Source: Winogradskyella ludwigii | Lineage (GTDB): Bacteria > Bacteroidota > Bacteroidia > Flavobacteriales > Flavobacteriaceae | Assembly (NCBI RefSeq): GCF_013403985.1 | Contig: NZ_JABFDF010000001.1 | Coordinates: 62,001-126,000 of the forward strand | Reading direction: 5' to 3' | Length of the DNA stretch: 64,000 bases | The notes under the pieces: generated by a model | The model's input: the letters and a program-made list of their open reading frames with translations, nothing else | Told to the model about the DNA's origin: nothing | The model's database searches: none | Made by a program: the position numbers and the translations under genes | In this document: one piece after another, positions 17,608 to 25,960 of the stretch | Position numbering within the stretch: the stretch's first letter is position 1 | How the letters are laid out: every line of letters begins with the position of its first letter

Positions 17608-18798
17608 ATGCAGCCATTAGATCTCATAGGCAGAAAAACCGAATTGTTTGCACAAGATATAAAGACGCATACTAACGAATTAAACTCAATTGTTTCATCA
17701 TCAAGATTCTTAGTACTTGGAGGAGCAGGTTCCATAGGACAAGCTGTAACTAAAGAAATTTTCAAACGTCATCCTAAAAAACTTCATATTGTAGATATCA
17801 GCGAAAACAATTTGGTAGAATTGGTAAGAGATCTCAGAAGTACTTTTGGTTATATAAATGGTGATTTTAAAACCTTTGCTTTAGATATTGGCTCTATTGC
17901 ATATGATGCTTTTATCGCTACAGATGGAAGTTACGATTATGTATTGAATCTTTCAGCCTTAAAACATGTGCGAAGCGAAGAAGATCCGTTTACCTTAATG
18001 CGAATGCTTGATGTAAACATTTTTAACACTATAAAAACTATTGAACAATCTATTATTTCTGGTGTAAAAAAATATTTCTGCGTTTCTACAGACAAAGCCA
18101 CAGATCCTGTGAATATGATGGGAGCTTCTAAACGTATTATGGAACTATTTTTATTTCAAAAAAGCAAGTCTATAAATATTTCTACAGCACGGTTTGCTAA
18201 TGTTGCTTTTTCGGATGGTTCTTTACTACACAGCTTTGACCAGCGCATAAAAAAACAGCAACCAATTGTGGCACCTAACGATATAAAAAGACACTTTATA
18301 ACACTTGAAGAAGCTGGAAAACTATGTTTAATGTCTTGTGTCTTTGGTGAAAACAGAGATGTTTTATTTCCTAAGCTAACCGAAGATTCACCTCAAATAA
18401 ACTTTGCAGATATTGCCTTAAAATATATTAAAAACTTAGGTTATAAGGCTCATCTGTGTAAAGATGAAGATGATGCAAGAGCCTTTACAAAAATGTTACC
18501 TCACAATAATAAATGGCCTTGTTTATTTACTAAAAGTGATACTACTGGAGAAAAAGACACAGAAGCTTTCTTTACAGAAGATGAAACTTTAGATATGAAT
18601 CGCTTTATTGATATTGGAATCATTAAAAATGAATTTGATGTTAATAATGAAGATGATCTCAACCTATTTACTCAAGGTATAAACCAACTTAAATCAAAAA
18701 AATCTTGGGCAAAGGAAGATATAATCCTTCAATTTCATAAAATTTTACCGAACTTTAACCACCTTGAAAAAGGCAAATATTTAGATCATAAAATGTAA
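17608..18798 (+). CDS. FlaA1/CapD-type nucleotide-sugar dehydratase
   Basis: Soluble single-domain SDR enzyme of 396 residues, related to UDP-GlcNAc 4,6-dehydratases (FlaA1/PglF/CapD). It has the NAD-binding loop LGGAGSIG near residue 38, LNLSALKHVRSEEDP near residue 115, and STDKATDPVNMMGASKR near residue 155, where Met occupies the place of the usual SDR Tyr, as in this subfamily. It probably starts synthesis of a modified amino sugar for the surface glycan. It lacks the membrane segments of full-length CapD. A nucleotidyltransferase gene follows at once, which suggests that the pair makes and activates one sugar. Confidence 0.82.
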   Translation: MQPLDLIGRKTELFAQDIKTHTNELNSIVSSSRFLVLGGAGSIGQAVTKEIFKRHPKKLHIVDISENNLVELVRDLRSTFGYINGDFKTFALDIGSIAYDAFIATDGSYDYVLNLSALKHVRSEEDPFTLMRMLDVNIFNTIKTIEQSIISGVKKYFCVSTDKATDPVNMMGASKRIMELFLFQKSKSINISTARFANVAFSDGSLLHSFDQRIKKQQPIVAPNDIKRHFITLEEAGKLCLMSCVFGENRDVLFPKLTEDSPQINFADIALKYIKNLGYKAHLCKDEDDARAFTKMLPHNNKWPCLFTKSDTTGEKDTEAFFTEDETLDMNRFIDIGIIKNEFDVNNEDDLNLFTQGINQLKSKKSWAKEDIILQFHKILPNFNHLEKGKYLDHKM

Positions 18799-18801
18799 TT
18801 G

Positions 18802-19506
18802 ATGCATAACAAAATTGATGTTGTAATAATGGCTGGTGGTAAAGGCAAGCGTTTAAATCCGTTGACCAATCTAACACCTAAACCACTTTTAAAAATTGGT
18901 GATAAACCTATAATTGCATACTGTACAGAACTTATTGCATCGCATGGTGTAAAACATATAAATGTTACCATAAATTATTTAGGCGAACAAATTGTTGATT
19001 ATTTCAAAACCAATAATAAACATCAAATTGATTTTAATTTCATTAAAGAAGCGCAACCTTTAGGTACTATTGGCGCGTTAAAACTTATAAAAAACTTTAA
19101 AACGGATTACATTTTAGTGATGAATGCAGATTTGCTCACTAATGTAAATTTAAAAGCTCTTTTTAACCATTTTCTATCAAAAAAAGCGGATGCTTTAATA
19201 GCCACTATTCCATACCAAGTCAACGTTCCGCATGATCTCGTAGAAACAGAAGAAGGCTATGTAACGTCTTTAAAAGCGAAACATTCTTATTCTTATCATT
19301 TAAATTCGGGCATCTATATCTTTAAAAAATCGTGTTTAGATTTTATTCCAGAAAACACATTTTTTGATGCTACAGATTTAATTAAAGTTTTATTATCTAA
19401 TGGAATTAAGATTATTAACTATCCTATTCACGATTATTGGATTGATATAGGAAAACCTAAAGATTTTAAAAAAGCACAAGAAGATGTTAAGCATACCAAA
19501 TTTTAG
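18802..19506 (+). CDS. Sugar nucleotidyltransferase
   Basis: Protein of 234 residues of the NTP-transferase family that makes NDP-sugars from sugar 1-phosphates. The N-terminus has the nucleotide-binding MAGGKGKRLNPLT and KPLLKIGDKPI. The metal-binding Asp lies in VMNADLLTN near residue 110, and the C-terminal DYWIDIGKPKDFKKA is typical of this class. An in-frame TTG directly abuts the preceding stop, but the ATG at 18802 is the better start. The sugar and nucleotide are not determinable. It lacks the CBS domain of the legionaminic-acid enzyme PtmE. Confidence 0.85.
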   Translation: MHNKIDVVIMAGGKGKRLNPLTNLTPKPLLKIGDKPIIAYCTELIASHGVKHINVTINYLGEQIVDYFKTNNKHQIDFNFIKEAQPLGTIGALKLIKNFKTDYILVMNADLLTNVNLKALFNHFLSKKADALIATIPYQVNVPHDLVETEEGYVTSLKAKHSYSYHLNSGIYIFKKSCLDFIPENTFFDATDLIKVLLSNGIKIINYPIHDYWIDIGKPKDFKKAQEDVKHTKF

Positions 19507-19595
19507 TGCTCGTTTTTAATTATTTCACAAGATTCTAAATAATTATCCCATAACAAAAAGCGCCATATTCATTTTAATAGATTAGCCTTGTGTTG

Positions 19596-19603
19596 TATCT
19601 TTG
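19596..19603 (+). promoter_or_regulatory. -7 promoter box of cca
   Basis: TATCTTTG, an exact match to TAnnTTTG, lies 62 bp before the cca start. Confidence 0.5.
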
Positions 19604-19665
19604 CACAGCTAAAAAACAGTTGCTTTTCAATTTATTTAGAGAGTACCTGTTGTTTCAATTAACTT

Positions 19666-21084
19666 ATGAATCACAAACAAGCTTTACAACACGGTATTTT
19701 TAAATACATCACTCAATCTGCTGAAGAACTGCAAGTAGAAAGCTACGTCATTGGCGGCTTTGTACGCGATTATTTATTAGAACGTGGAAACGCAAAAGAT
19801 ATTGATGTTGTTGCTGTTGGCAGTGGCATTGAATTAGCAAAGCAAGTTGCAAAAAACTTACCTAACCAACCAAAGGTTCAAGTTTTTAAAACTTACGGCA
19901 CTGCAATGCTTATTTTTGAAGGTGTTGAAGTTGAATTTGTTGGTGCTAGAAAAGAAAGTTATAACGAAGATAGCAGAAATCCTATTGTTGAAAACGGCAC
20001 TTTAGAAGACGACCAAAACCGACGTGATTTTACTATAAATGCTTTAGCTTTAAGTTTAAATAAAAATAATTTTGGTGAACTTTTAGATCCTTTTAATGGA
20101 CTAAGCGATTTAGACAAAGGCATTATTCGCACACCTCTAGACCCAAATATCACGTATAGTGACGATCCTTTGCGAATGATGCGAGCAATCAGGTTTGCAA
20201 CGCAACTTAATTTTGAAATTGAAGCGACATCACTTCAAGCCATTGCAGATAATAACGAGCGTATTAACATTATTACCAAAGAACGCATTGTTGTTGAAGT
20301 CAACAAAATTTTAGAAAGTAAAGTACCTTCCATTGGTTTTATTCATTTGGAAAAAACAGGATTATTAAAATACATTCTACCTGAATTAACAGCCTTAAAA
20401 GGCATTGACGAAATTGAAGGTCAGAGACATAAAGATAATTTTTATCACACCTTAGAAGTTGTAGATAATATTGCAAGAACAACAGATAACCTATGGTTAC
20501 GTTGGGCTGCTTTGTTACATGATATAGGAAAAGCACCAACCAAGAAATTCCACAAAAAAATTGGCTGGACATTTCATGCGCACGAATTTGTAGGCTCAAA
20601 AATGGTTTACAAGCTTTTTAAAAGATTGAAAATGCCTTTAAATGACAAAATGAAATTTGTTCAGAAAATGGTATTTATGAGTTCAAGACCAATTGTATTA
20701 GCTACAGATGTTACTGATGCAGCTGTAAGACGTTTGGTGTTTGATGCTGGTGATTATGTTGAAGATTTAATGACGCTCTGTGAAGCAGACATCACAACTA
20801 AGAATCCAAAAAAATTCAAAAAATATCATAACAACTTTCAAAAGGTTAGAGATAAAATTGTAGAAGTAGAAGAACGCGATCAGGTTCGTAATTTTCAACC
20901 TCCAGTTTCTGGTGAAGAAATTATGGAAACGTTTAACTTAAAACCGTCGCGAGAAATCGGACTGATAAAGGAGGCAATAAAAGAAGCTATTTTAGAAGGA
21001 GAAATTCCAAATGAACATAAGGCTGCTTTTCAATTGATGTTGGAGAAAGGAAAGAAATTAGGGTTAGAAGTTTCAACAAACTAA
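19666..21084 (+). CDS. cca: CCA tRNA nucleotidyltransferase with HD domain
   Basis: This enzyme adds or repairs the CCA end of tRNAs. The 472-residue protein carries the class II head: [11 protein letters not shown] near residue 27, [10 protein letters not shown] with the catalytic acidic pair near residue 43, and [11 protein letters not shown] near residue 122. The RNA-binding neck contains [13 protein letters not shown]. An HD domain begins at about residue 255, with [12 protein letters not shown] as the HD core. The C-terminus includes [11 protein letters not shown] and the [19 protein letters not shown] segment. Length is normal. ctaA follows after 21 bp. Confidence 0.94.
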   Translation: MNHKQALQHGIFKYITQSAEELQVESYVIGGFVRDYLLERGNAKDIDVVAVGSGIELAKQVAKNLPNQPKVQVFKTYGTAMLIFEGVEVEFVGARKESYNEDSRNPIVENGTLEDDQNRRDFTINALALSLNKNNFGELLDPFNGLSDLDKGIIRTPLDPNITYSDDPLRMMRAIRFATQLNFEIEATSLQAIADNNERINIITKERIVVEVNKILESKVPSIGFIHLEKTGLLKYILPELTALKGIDEIEGQRHKDNFYHTLEVVDNIARTTDNLWLRWAALLHDIGKAPTKKFHKKIGWTFHAHEFVGSKMVYKLFKRLKMPLNDKMKFVQKMVFMSSRPIVLATDVTDAAVRRLVFDAGDYVEDLMTLCEADITTKNPKKFKKYHNNFQKVRDKIVEVEERDQVRNFQPPVSGEEIMETFNLKPSREIGLIKEAIKEAILEGEIPNEHKAAFQLMLEKGKKLGLEVSTN

Positions 21085-21105
21085 ATCTTAAAAAATACAA
21101 ATGCT

Positions 21106-22122
21106 ATGAAAAAAGATAGTAAAGCTGTCATCTATTGGCTACTCACTGGCTGTATTCTTATTTTTATTATGGTTGTGGTTGGAGGTATAACCAGACTGAC
21201 ACATTCTGGTTTATCAATTTCTAATTATAAATTGATTTCTGGTACCATTCCACCAATGAATGAGGTAGAATGGAACGAGGCTTTTGAACTTTATAAGCAA
21301 TATCCTGAATATCAAAAACTTCATAATCATTTTAATTTAGAAGAATTTAAGGACATTTATTTCTGGGAATGGATTCACAGAGTTATTGGTCGTTTTATAG
21401 GTATGGTATTTGTTATTCCATTTATATACTTCTTAATTAAAAAACGACTTTCAAAATCTACAATTAAGAAAGCCGCTATTCTATTGTTTCTGGGAGGTTT
21501 TCAAGGGTTCTTAGGTTGGTACATGGTAAAATCTGGATTAATAGATGAGCCAAACGTAAGTCATTATAGATTAGCAGCACATTTAACTACGGCATTTATA
21601 ACCTTTGCTTATACGTTTTGGGTGGCACTAGATTTAATGTTTCCTAACAAAAAAGTCATAGATAAAAAATTACGGAATTTTATAAGAATCAGTTTAGTTG
21701 TTCTTATCATTCAAATAATATATGGTGCTTTTGTGGCTGGTTTAGATGCAGGATGGATTCATAATCATTGGCCATTAATGAACGAAGGAAAATGGATTCA
21801 CGAAACGGTTTATATAGAACAAAACCCAACATACTTAAACTTTACAGAAGGTAAAAGTGGTGTTCAATTTGTACACAGAACTTTCGCTTATGTTGTTGTC
21901 ATTTTCATTCTAGCAATTTGGTATAAAGGAAGTAGAATACAATTAACTCCATTTCAATCTAAAGGTATTAACGGACTTTTAATCATGGTTGGATTTCAGT
22001 TTTTATTGGGTGTTTTAACTTTAGTTTTTGCCGTTCCGGTTTGGTTAGGCGTTCTACACCAAGTTGGTGCATTTATTTTACTAACATTGATGACATTTAC
22101 ATTACATCGTTTCAGTAAATAA
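21106..22122 (+). CDS. ctaA: Heme A synthase (COX15/CtaA family)
   Basis: Inner-membrane enzyme that oxidises the heme O methyl group to make heme A for cytochrome oxidase. The 338-residue protein has about eight membrane segments. The four heme-ligand histidines lie where expected: GGITRLTHSG near residue 33, WEWIHRVIGR near residue 90, FVHRTFAY near residue 260 and GVLHQVGA near residue 322. It resembles the longer mitochondrial/alphaproteobacterial COX15 form. It lies 21 bp after cca; no other cytochrome oxidase gene is in the window. Confidence 0.92.
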   Translation: MKKDSKAVIYWLLTGCILIFIMVVVGGITRLTHSGLSISNYKLISGTIPPMNEVEWNEAFELYKQYPEYQKLHNHFNLEEFKDIYFWEWIHRVIGRFIGMVFVIPFIYFLIKKRLSKSTIKKAAILLFLGGFQGFLGWYMVKSGLIDEPNVSHYRLAAHLTTAFITFAYTFWVALDLMFPNKKVIDKKLRNFIRISLVVLIIQIIYGAFVAGLDAGWIHNHWPLMNEGKWIHETVYIEQNPTYLNFTEGKSGVQFVHRTFAYVVVIFILAIWYKGSRIQLTPFQSKGINGLLIMVGFQFLLGVLTLVFAVPVWLGVLHQVGAFILLTLMTFTLHRFSK

Positions 22123-22134
22123 TTAAAAATAAAT

Positions 22135-22142
22135 TAACTTTG
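22135..22142 (+). promoter_or_regulatory. -7 promoter box, probably leaderless start
   Basis: TAACTTTG matches TAnnTTTG and ends 4 nt before the ATG of the next gene, so the mRNA would start at or very near the start codon. Confidence 0.5.
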
Positions 22143-22146
22143 CAAC

Positions 22147-22665
22147 ATGATTTACAGATTTAGAGTTATACTTGATAACGATACCGAAGATGATGTGTTC
22201 CGTGATATTGAAATTCGCGAAAGTGACACAATGGAAGATTTACACAACACTATTACCCAATCTTTTGGGTTTAATGGTATGGAAATGGCGTCTTTTTACA
22301 TGAGTGATGAGCAGTGGAATCAAGGTGAGGAAATCGCTATGATGGACATGAGTGAAGCTGGTAATGAAGTAAAAATGATGAGTACTACCATCATTAAAGA
22401 TATGGTTCATGAAGCATCTACGCGACTAATCTATTTATACGATTTTATGAACATGTGGACGTTCTACGTAGAATTAGGTGAAATTGTTGAAGAAGCTGAA
22501 GGTACAGACTACCCTAACTTAATGTATGTTCATGGTCAAATTCCTGATGAAGCTCCAGAAAAAAACTTTGAAGCTGAAGAAGATGAGGATGATTACGATG
22601 AATTTGAAGACGATTTAGATCCTAATGATTATGATAATTTGAATTTTGATGAGAACTGGAATTAA
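22147..22665 (+). CDS. pRiA4b ORF-3-like protein
   Basis: Protein of 172 residues similar to the plasmid pRiA4b ORF-3 family, sometimes labelled IS1096 passenger TnpR-like. The first 130 residues have the family pattern: MIYRFRVILDND, a DTMEDLHNTITQSFGF helix, DEQWNQGEEI and a FTYLYDF-like strand (STRLIYLYDFMNMWTFYVEL). The last 40 residues are almost purely acidic (EEDEDDYDEFEDDLDP). The function is unknown. Despite the label there is no transposase, inverted repeat or other sign of an insertion sequence here. It may have its own promoter separate from ctaA. Confidence 0.78.
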   Translation: MIYRFRVILDNDTEDDVFRDIEIRESDTMEDLHNTITQSFGFNGMEMASFYMSDEQWNQGEEIAMMDMSEAGNEVKMMSTTIIKDMVHEASTRLIYLYDFMNMWTFYVELGEIVEEAEGTDYPNLMYVHGQIPDEAPEKNFEAEEDEDDYDEFEDDLDPNDYDNLNFDENWN

Positions 22666-22757
22666 TATTTAATAAAGTTAAAACCCAAATTAAGTTCTTT
22701 TTTAAATTCTAAAAGTTAATAATCGACGCTTATAATAAATCTAAGTTTTTAATTGAT

Positions 22758-23822
22758 CTATAATAACCGTTTTAAACTAACATCTTCATAATTTCGCTTT
22801 ACAAAATCGAGTGCATTTGTAAGCACCTCTCCCATATTCTTGCTGTTTCTAAAGTTTAAATCCATAGTATAATCATAGATTTGTTCTTTTAGCATTTCAA
22901 TATGTTCTGGTATAGAAATTTCATCTACAACCATACAATCCAGTAAGGCGTTTAATCTTGTGTGATAACTAATCATTCTTCGCGCAACTATGGAGCGTTC
23001 CTCAATTTTATACTGATCTATGGATTCATGCTGAATTTTTTCTCGTACTAATTCAACCATTTTAAAGTTTTCCTTAAAAAATTGAGGTCTATATATTTTT
23101 AAATTGCCTTCATAAGATTGCTGATCAAAATCAATAGCTCTAATTTTAAAAACTACGTGATCAAAATCATGTGTTGGCACAATCACATAATTGTAAGATC
23201 GCATGTCTCCTAACAACCTAATTAAACAACGTTCATTAAACTTAACAAACTCCTTTGCTATTTGCGATTTTTCGGAAGCACTACAATCAGGTAACATATC
23301 TTTTATAAATTCATCTCCCGGAATTCCTGCAATATGTTCTTCAATTAGTGTATCCTTACATACTAAAAAATTAATTTGATATGGAGATAACATTTGCTCC
23401 AACTCTAAGCCATACACTCGTGATGCATCTGCTGTTTTAACATAGAAGTGCGTATAATTATCATTAAGAATATTTCTAACTTTAATTCTAAAAGGCTTAG
23501 AATTACCAAACGTACAAAAATCAATAGCATCTACAGTAAGGTACTTTAGGATACTGGTACCACCATCAGAAATTAAACTCGAGTAAACTTGTTTTAAACT
23601 TGCGTCTATTTCCTCGCGTTCAAAGTCATTATAATACACACGTACCCAAAGGGTATCTACATCATTTTTATCATAAACGACAATAGAACCTTGAAAACGT
23701 AATAAGTCTGAATAAAAAATAGGAAGATCTATATTTCTTCTATATTTAGACAAATACGCGTCTAATTTAGTAGATATGGTATAGGTTGGTTTCCTTTTTA
23801 ATATTTTTAAATCTTCACTCAT
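22758..23822 (-). CDS. Uncharacterised protein with kinase-like motifs
   Basis: I do not recognise a named family for this 354-residue protein. Ordered motifs recall protein-kinase-like or HipA/APH-type ATP-binding folds: a beta-strand Lys in HFYVKTADA near residue 128, a Glu in GLELEQML, a hinge-like EEHIAGIPGDEF near residue 165, a catalytic-loop-like LGDMRSYNYVI near residue 204 (Asp then Asn four residues later) and RAIDFDQQ near residue 231 (metal-binding Asp). The N-terminal 100 residues and the helical C-terminal 100 residues have no recognisable features. No signal peptide is present. It converges with the pRiA4b-like gene and diverges from the ABC transporter. The kinase idea is inference. 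Confidence 0.6.
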   Translation of the reverse strand: MSEDLKILKRKPTYTISTKLDAYLSKYRRNIDLPIFYSDLLRFQGSIVVYDKNDVDTLWVRVYYNDFEREEIDASLKQVYSSLISDGGTSILKYLTVDAIDFCTFGNSKPFRIKVRNILNDNYTHFYVKTADASRVYGLELEQMLSPYQINFLVCKDTLIEEHIAGIPGDEFIKDMLPDCSASEKSQIAKEFVKFNERCLIRLLGDMRSYNYVIVPTHDFDHVVFKIRAIDFDQQSYEGNLKIYRPQFFKENFKMVELVREKIQHESIDQYKIEERSIVARRMISYHTRLNALLDCMVVDEISIPEHIEMLKEQIYDYTMDLNFRNSKNMGEVLTNALDFVKRNYEDVSLKRLL

Positions 23823-23988
23823 CTGCTAAATTTAAGGGTTTTAAAATGAATACTGAAAAATGTTTTGAACTTTTCAAGTTATTAAATTTATAGTTCCATA
23901 ACATTCAATTGATTCAAGAATTAACGCTATTAATTTATTATCATTGTAACAAACAAAAGCATTACTCGTCTAACATATATAACCAACT

Positions 23989-24011
23989 TATGCTAAGCTT
24001 TATTTAGCATA
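23989..24011. promoter_or_regulatory. Inverted repeat upstream of the ABC transporter (possible operator)
   Basis: TATGCTAA at 23989-23996 and TTAGCATA at 24004-24011 form a perfect 8-bp inverted repeat with a 7-bp spacer. It ends 16 bp before the TTG start. Size and symmetry suit a dimeric regulator. Confidence 0.45.
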
Positions 24012-24027
24012 TTAAAAATCATTTATT

Positions 24028-24927
24028 TTGGAGCCAATCCTTACCATTAATAATCTCACAAAGAAATTTGGATACTTAACAGCCGTAAAAAATCTAAGTT
24101 TCTCTATTCAAAAAGGCAACGTTTACGGTATTTTAGGACCAAACGGAAGTGGTAAATCTACAACATTAGGTATTGTTTTAAATGTTGTAAATAAAACAAA
24201 AGGCGATTTCCATTGGTTTGATGGCAACGTCTCAACACACGATGCTTTAAAACGTGTGGGTGCCATTATAGAGCGACCAAATTTTTATCCATACATGTCA
24301 GCCGAGCAAAACTTAAAATTAGTTTGCAGAATAAAAGGTGTTTCTGAAAGTAAGATTGACGAAAAACTTGCCGTTGTTGGTTTGTTGGATAGAAAAGATC
24401 ATAAGTTTAGAACGTACTCTTTGGGTATGAAACAACGTTTGGCTATTGCTTCTGCTCTACTAAACGATCCTGAAATTCTAATTTTAGATGAACCAACAAA
24501 TGGTTTAGATCCACAAGGAATTCACCAAATACGTCAAATTATAAAAGATATTGCAGCTAAAGGCACCACTATTCTTTTGGCTTCGCACCTTTTAGACGAA
24601 GTTGAAAAAGTATGTTCACATGTTGTAGTATTGCGTAAAGGAGAAAAATTATACTCAGGTCGCGTAGACGAAATGATTAACAGTTACGGCTTTTTTGAGT
24701 TGAAAACTGAAAATGATCTGGCATTATTAGAAGCTTTAAAAGCACATACTAATATTGGCAACGTAAAAGTTGAAGGCGATTTAATTACGGCTTTTTTAAA
24801 CGGACCAATGTCTGCTTCAGATTTTAATAAATTAATGTTTGAAAAAGGGATTTTTCTATCTCATCTTGTAAAACGAAAAGAGAGTTTAGAAGAGCAATTC
24901 TTACAACTTACAGATAATTTAAACTAA
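24028..24927 (+). CDS. ABC transporter ATP-binding protein
   Basis: ATPase subunit of an ABC-2 type exporter, 299 residues. It shows Walker A GPNGSGKST near residue 37, the Q-loop region around AIIERPNFYPYMSAEQN, signature YSLGMKQRLAIA near residue 133, Walker B ILILDEPTNGLDPQG near residue 150, and the H-loop LLASHLLDEVE. A 75-residue C-terminal extension follows the ATPase domain. The reading frame starts at TTG; no ATG lies between it and the conserved ILTINNLTKKFG, so TTG is taken as the start. The permease gene follows after 67 bp. The substrate is unknown. Confidence 0.92.
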   Translation: MEPILTINNLTKKFGYLTAVKNLSFSIQKGNVYGILGPNGSGKSTTLGIVLNVVNKTKGDFHWFDGNVSTHDALKRVGAIIERPNFYPYMSAEQNLKLVCRIKGVSESKIDEKLAVVGLLDRKDHKFRTYSLGMKQRLAIASALLNDPEILILDEPTNGLDPQGIHQIRQIIKDIAAKGTTILLASHLLDEVEKVCSHVVVLRKGEKLYSGRVDEMINSYGFFELKTENDLALLEALKAHTNIGNVKVEGDLITAFLNGPMSASDFNKLMFEKGIFLSHLVKRKESLEEQFLQLTDNLN

Positions 24928-24994
24928 AATAAGTTAAAACGTTTGTCACATAAAGCATTGCTAAAGTGATATCACAACTAAACCAACACATCAT

Positions 24995-25822
24995 ATGTTA
25001 CGTCTTGTACAAATAGAATTTCAAAAACTTTGGCTTAATAAAGTTAGTCTTGTTTTAATTTTCATATCCTTTATTTTACCATTTACAGTTTTAATTCTAT
25101 CGTCTATTAAAATCAATTTTTTCGGGTTTTTTACACTTGAATTAGGCGAACTTGGTATTTTTAATTTTCCAATCATTTGGCATATAACCACCTTTTTTGC
25201 ATCGTATTTTAAATTCTTTTTTGCTATAGTTGTCGTTAGCATGATTGGTAATGAATACAGTAATAAAACGCTGAAGCAAAATTTAATAGATGGATTAAGC
25301 AAGAAGGAATTTGTGCTGTCAAAATTCTATACTATTGTATTTTTCTCTTTGTGTGCCACCCTACTTATTGGCGTGGCTACATTTGTAATTGGCATGTATT
25401 ACTCAAGCTATACTGAAGCTACAATTATTTTCCGGGAAGTAGAATTCTTACTCGCGTATTTTGTAAAGCTTGTTGGTTTCTTTAGTTTATGTCTGTTTTT
25501 TGGAATGCTATTGAAGCGTTCTGCCTTCGCCTTAGCATTCTTAGTCATTCTATATATTTTTGAATGGATTGTATTTTGGGTTTCTGTATATATTTTTGGA
25601 ACTGTAGATGCGGCGTTTAAAGTTAAAAGTTTTATGCCATTAGAGTCTATGTACAATCTTATTAACCAACCTATCCAACGGATTGTAATGACAAAATTTC
25701 CTGAAAAAGCAGATATTATGTACGACTATGGAGTGCATTGGTATGAAATTGCCATTGTTTTAGGTTGGACTGCTATATTCATTTTCTTATCTTATAGATT
25801 ATTAAAAAAGAGAGATTTATAA
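24995..25822 (+). CDS. ABC-2 type transporter permease
   Basis: Membrane subunit of 275 residues with about six hydrophobic segments. The start MLRLVQIEFQKLWLNK is typical of the ABC-2 permease family. A loop with MIGNEYSNKTLKQNLIDGLSKKEF between membrane segments 2 and 3 is the cytoplasmic coupling region seen in such permeases. The protein ends just after the last segment with YRLLKKRDL. It pairs with the ATPase upstream. The substrate could be an antibiotic, lipid or peptide; nothing in the sequence decides this. Confidence 0.85.
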   Translation: MLRLVQIEFQKLWLNKVSLVLIFISFILPFTVLILSSIKINFFGFFTLELGELGIFNFPIIWHITTFFASYFKFFFAIVVVSMIGNEYSNKTLKQNLIDGLSKKEFVLSKFYTIVFFSLCATLLIGVATFVIGMYYSSYTEATIIFREVEFLLAYFVKLVGFFSLCLFFGMLLKRSAFALAFLVILYIFEWIVFWVSVYIFGTVDAAFKVKSFMPLESMYNLINQPIQRIVMTKFPEKADIMYDYGVHWYEIAIVLGWTAIFIFLSYRLLKKRDL

Positions 25823-25857
25823 AAACTTTGACATCATAGCTACATACGTTTTTAAAC

Positions 25858-25886
25858 ATTGAAAATGGTATAAATAATGTTTCAAT
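25858..25886. promoter_or_regulatory. Inverted repeat between the ABC permease and the first type B gene
   Basis: ATTGAAA at 25858-25864 and TTTCAAT at 25880-25886 are perfectly complementary across a 15-bp AT spacer. No T-run follows, so it is not a classical terminator. It may be a regulator site for the T9SS operon starting at 25961, but support is weak. Confidence 0.25.
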
Positions 25887-25960
25887 ATTTAAATTAGGAG
25901 TTTTTTAAATTCTAGTTGTTATATTAGTATCCGTTATGTGTTTACACACATTCAGCACGT

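Noticed and set aside
22147-22665. Insertion-sequence passenger gene
   Set aside because: The family name suggests IS1096, but no transposase, terminal inverted repeats or target duplication are visible.
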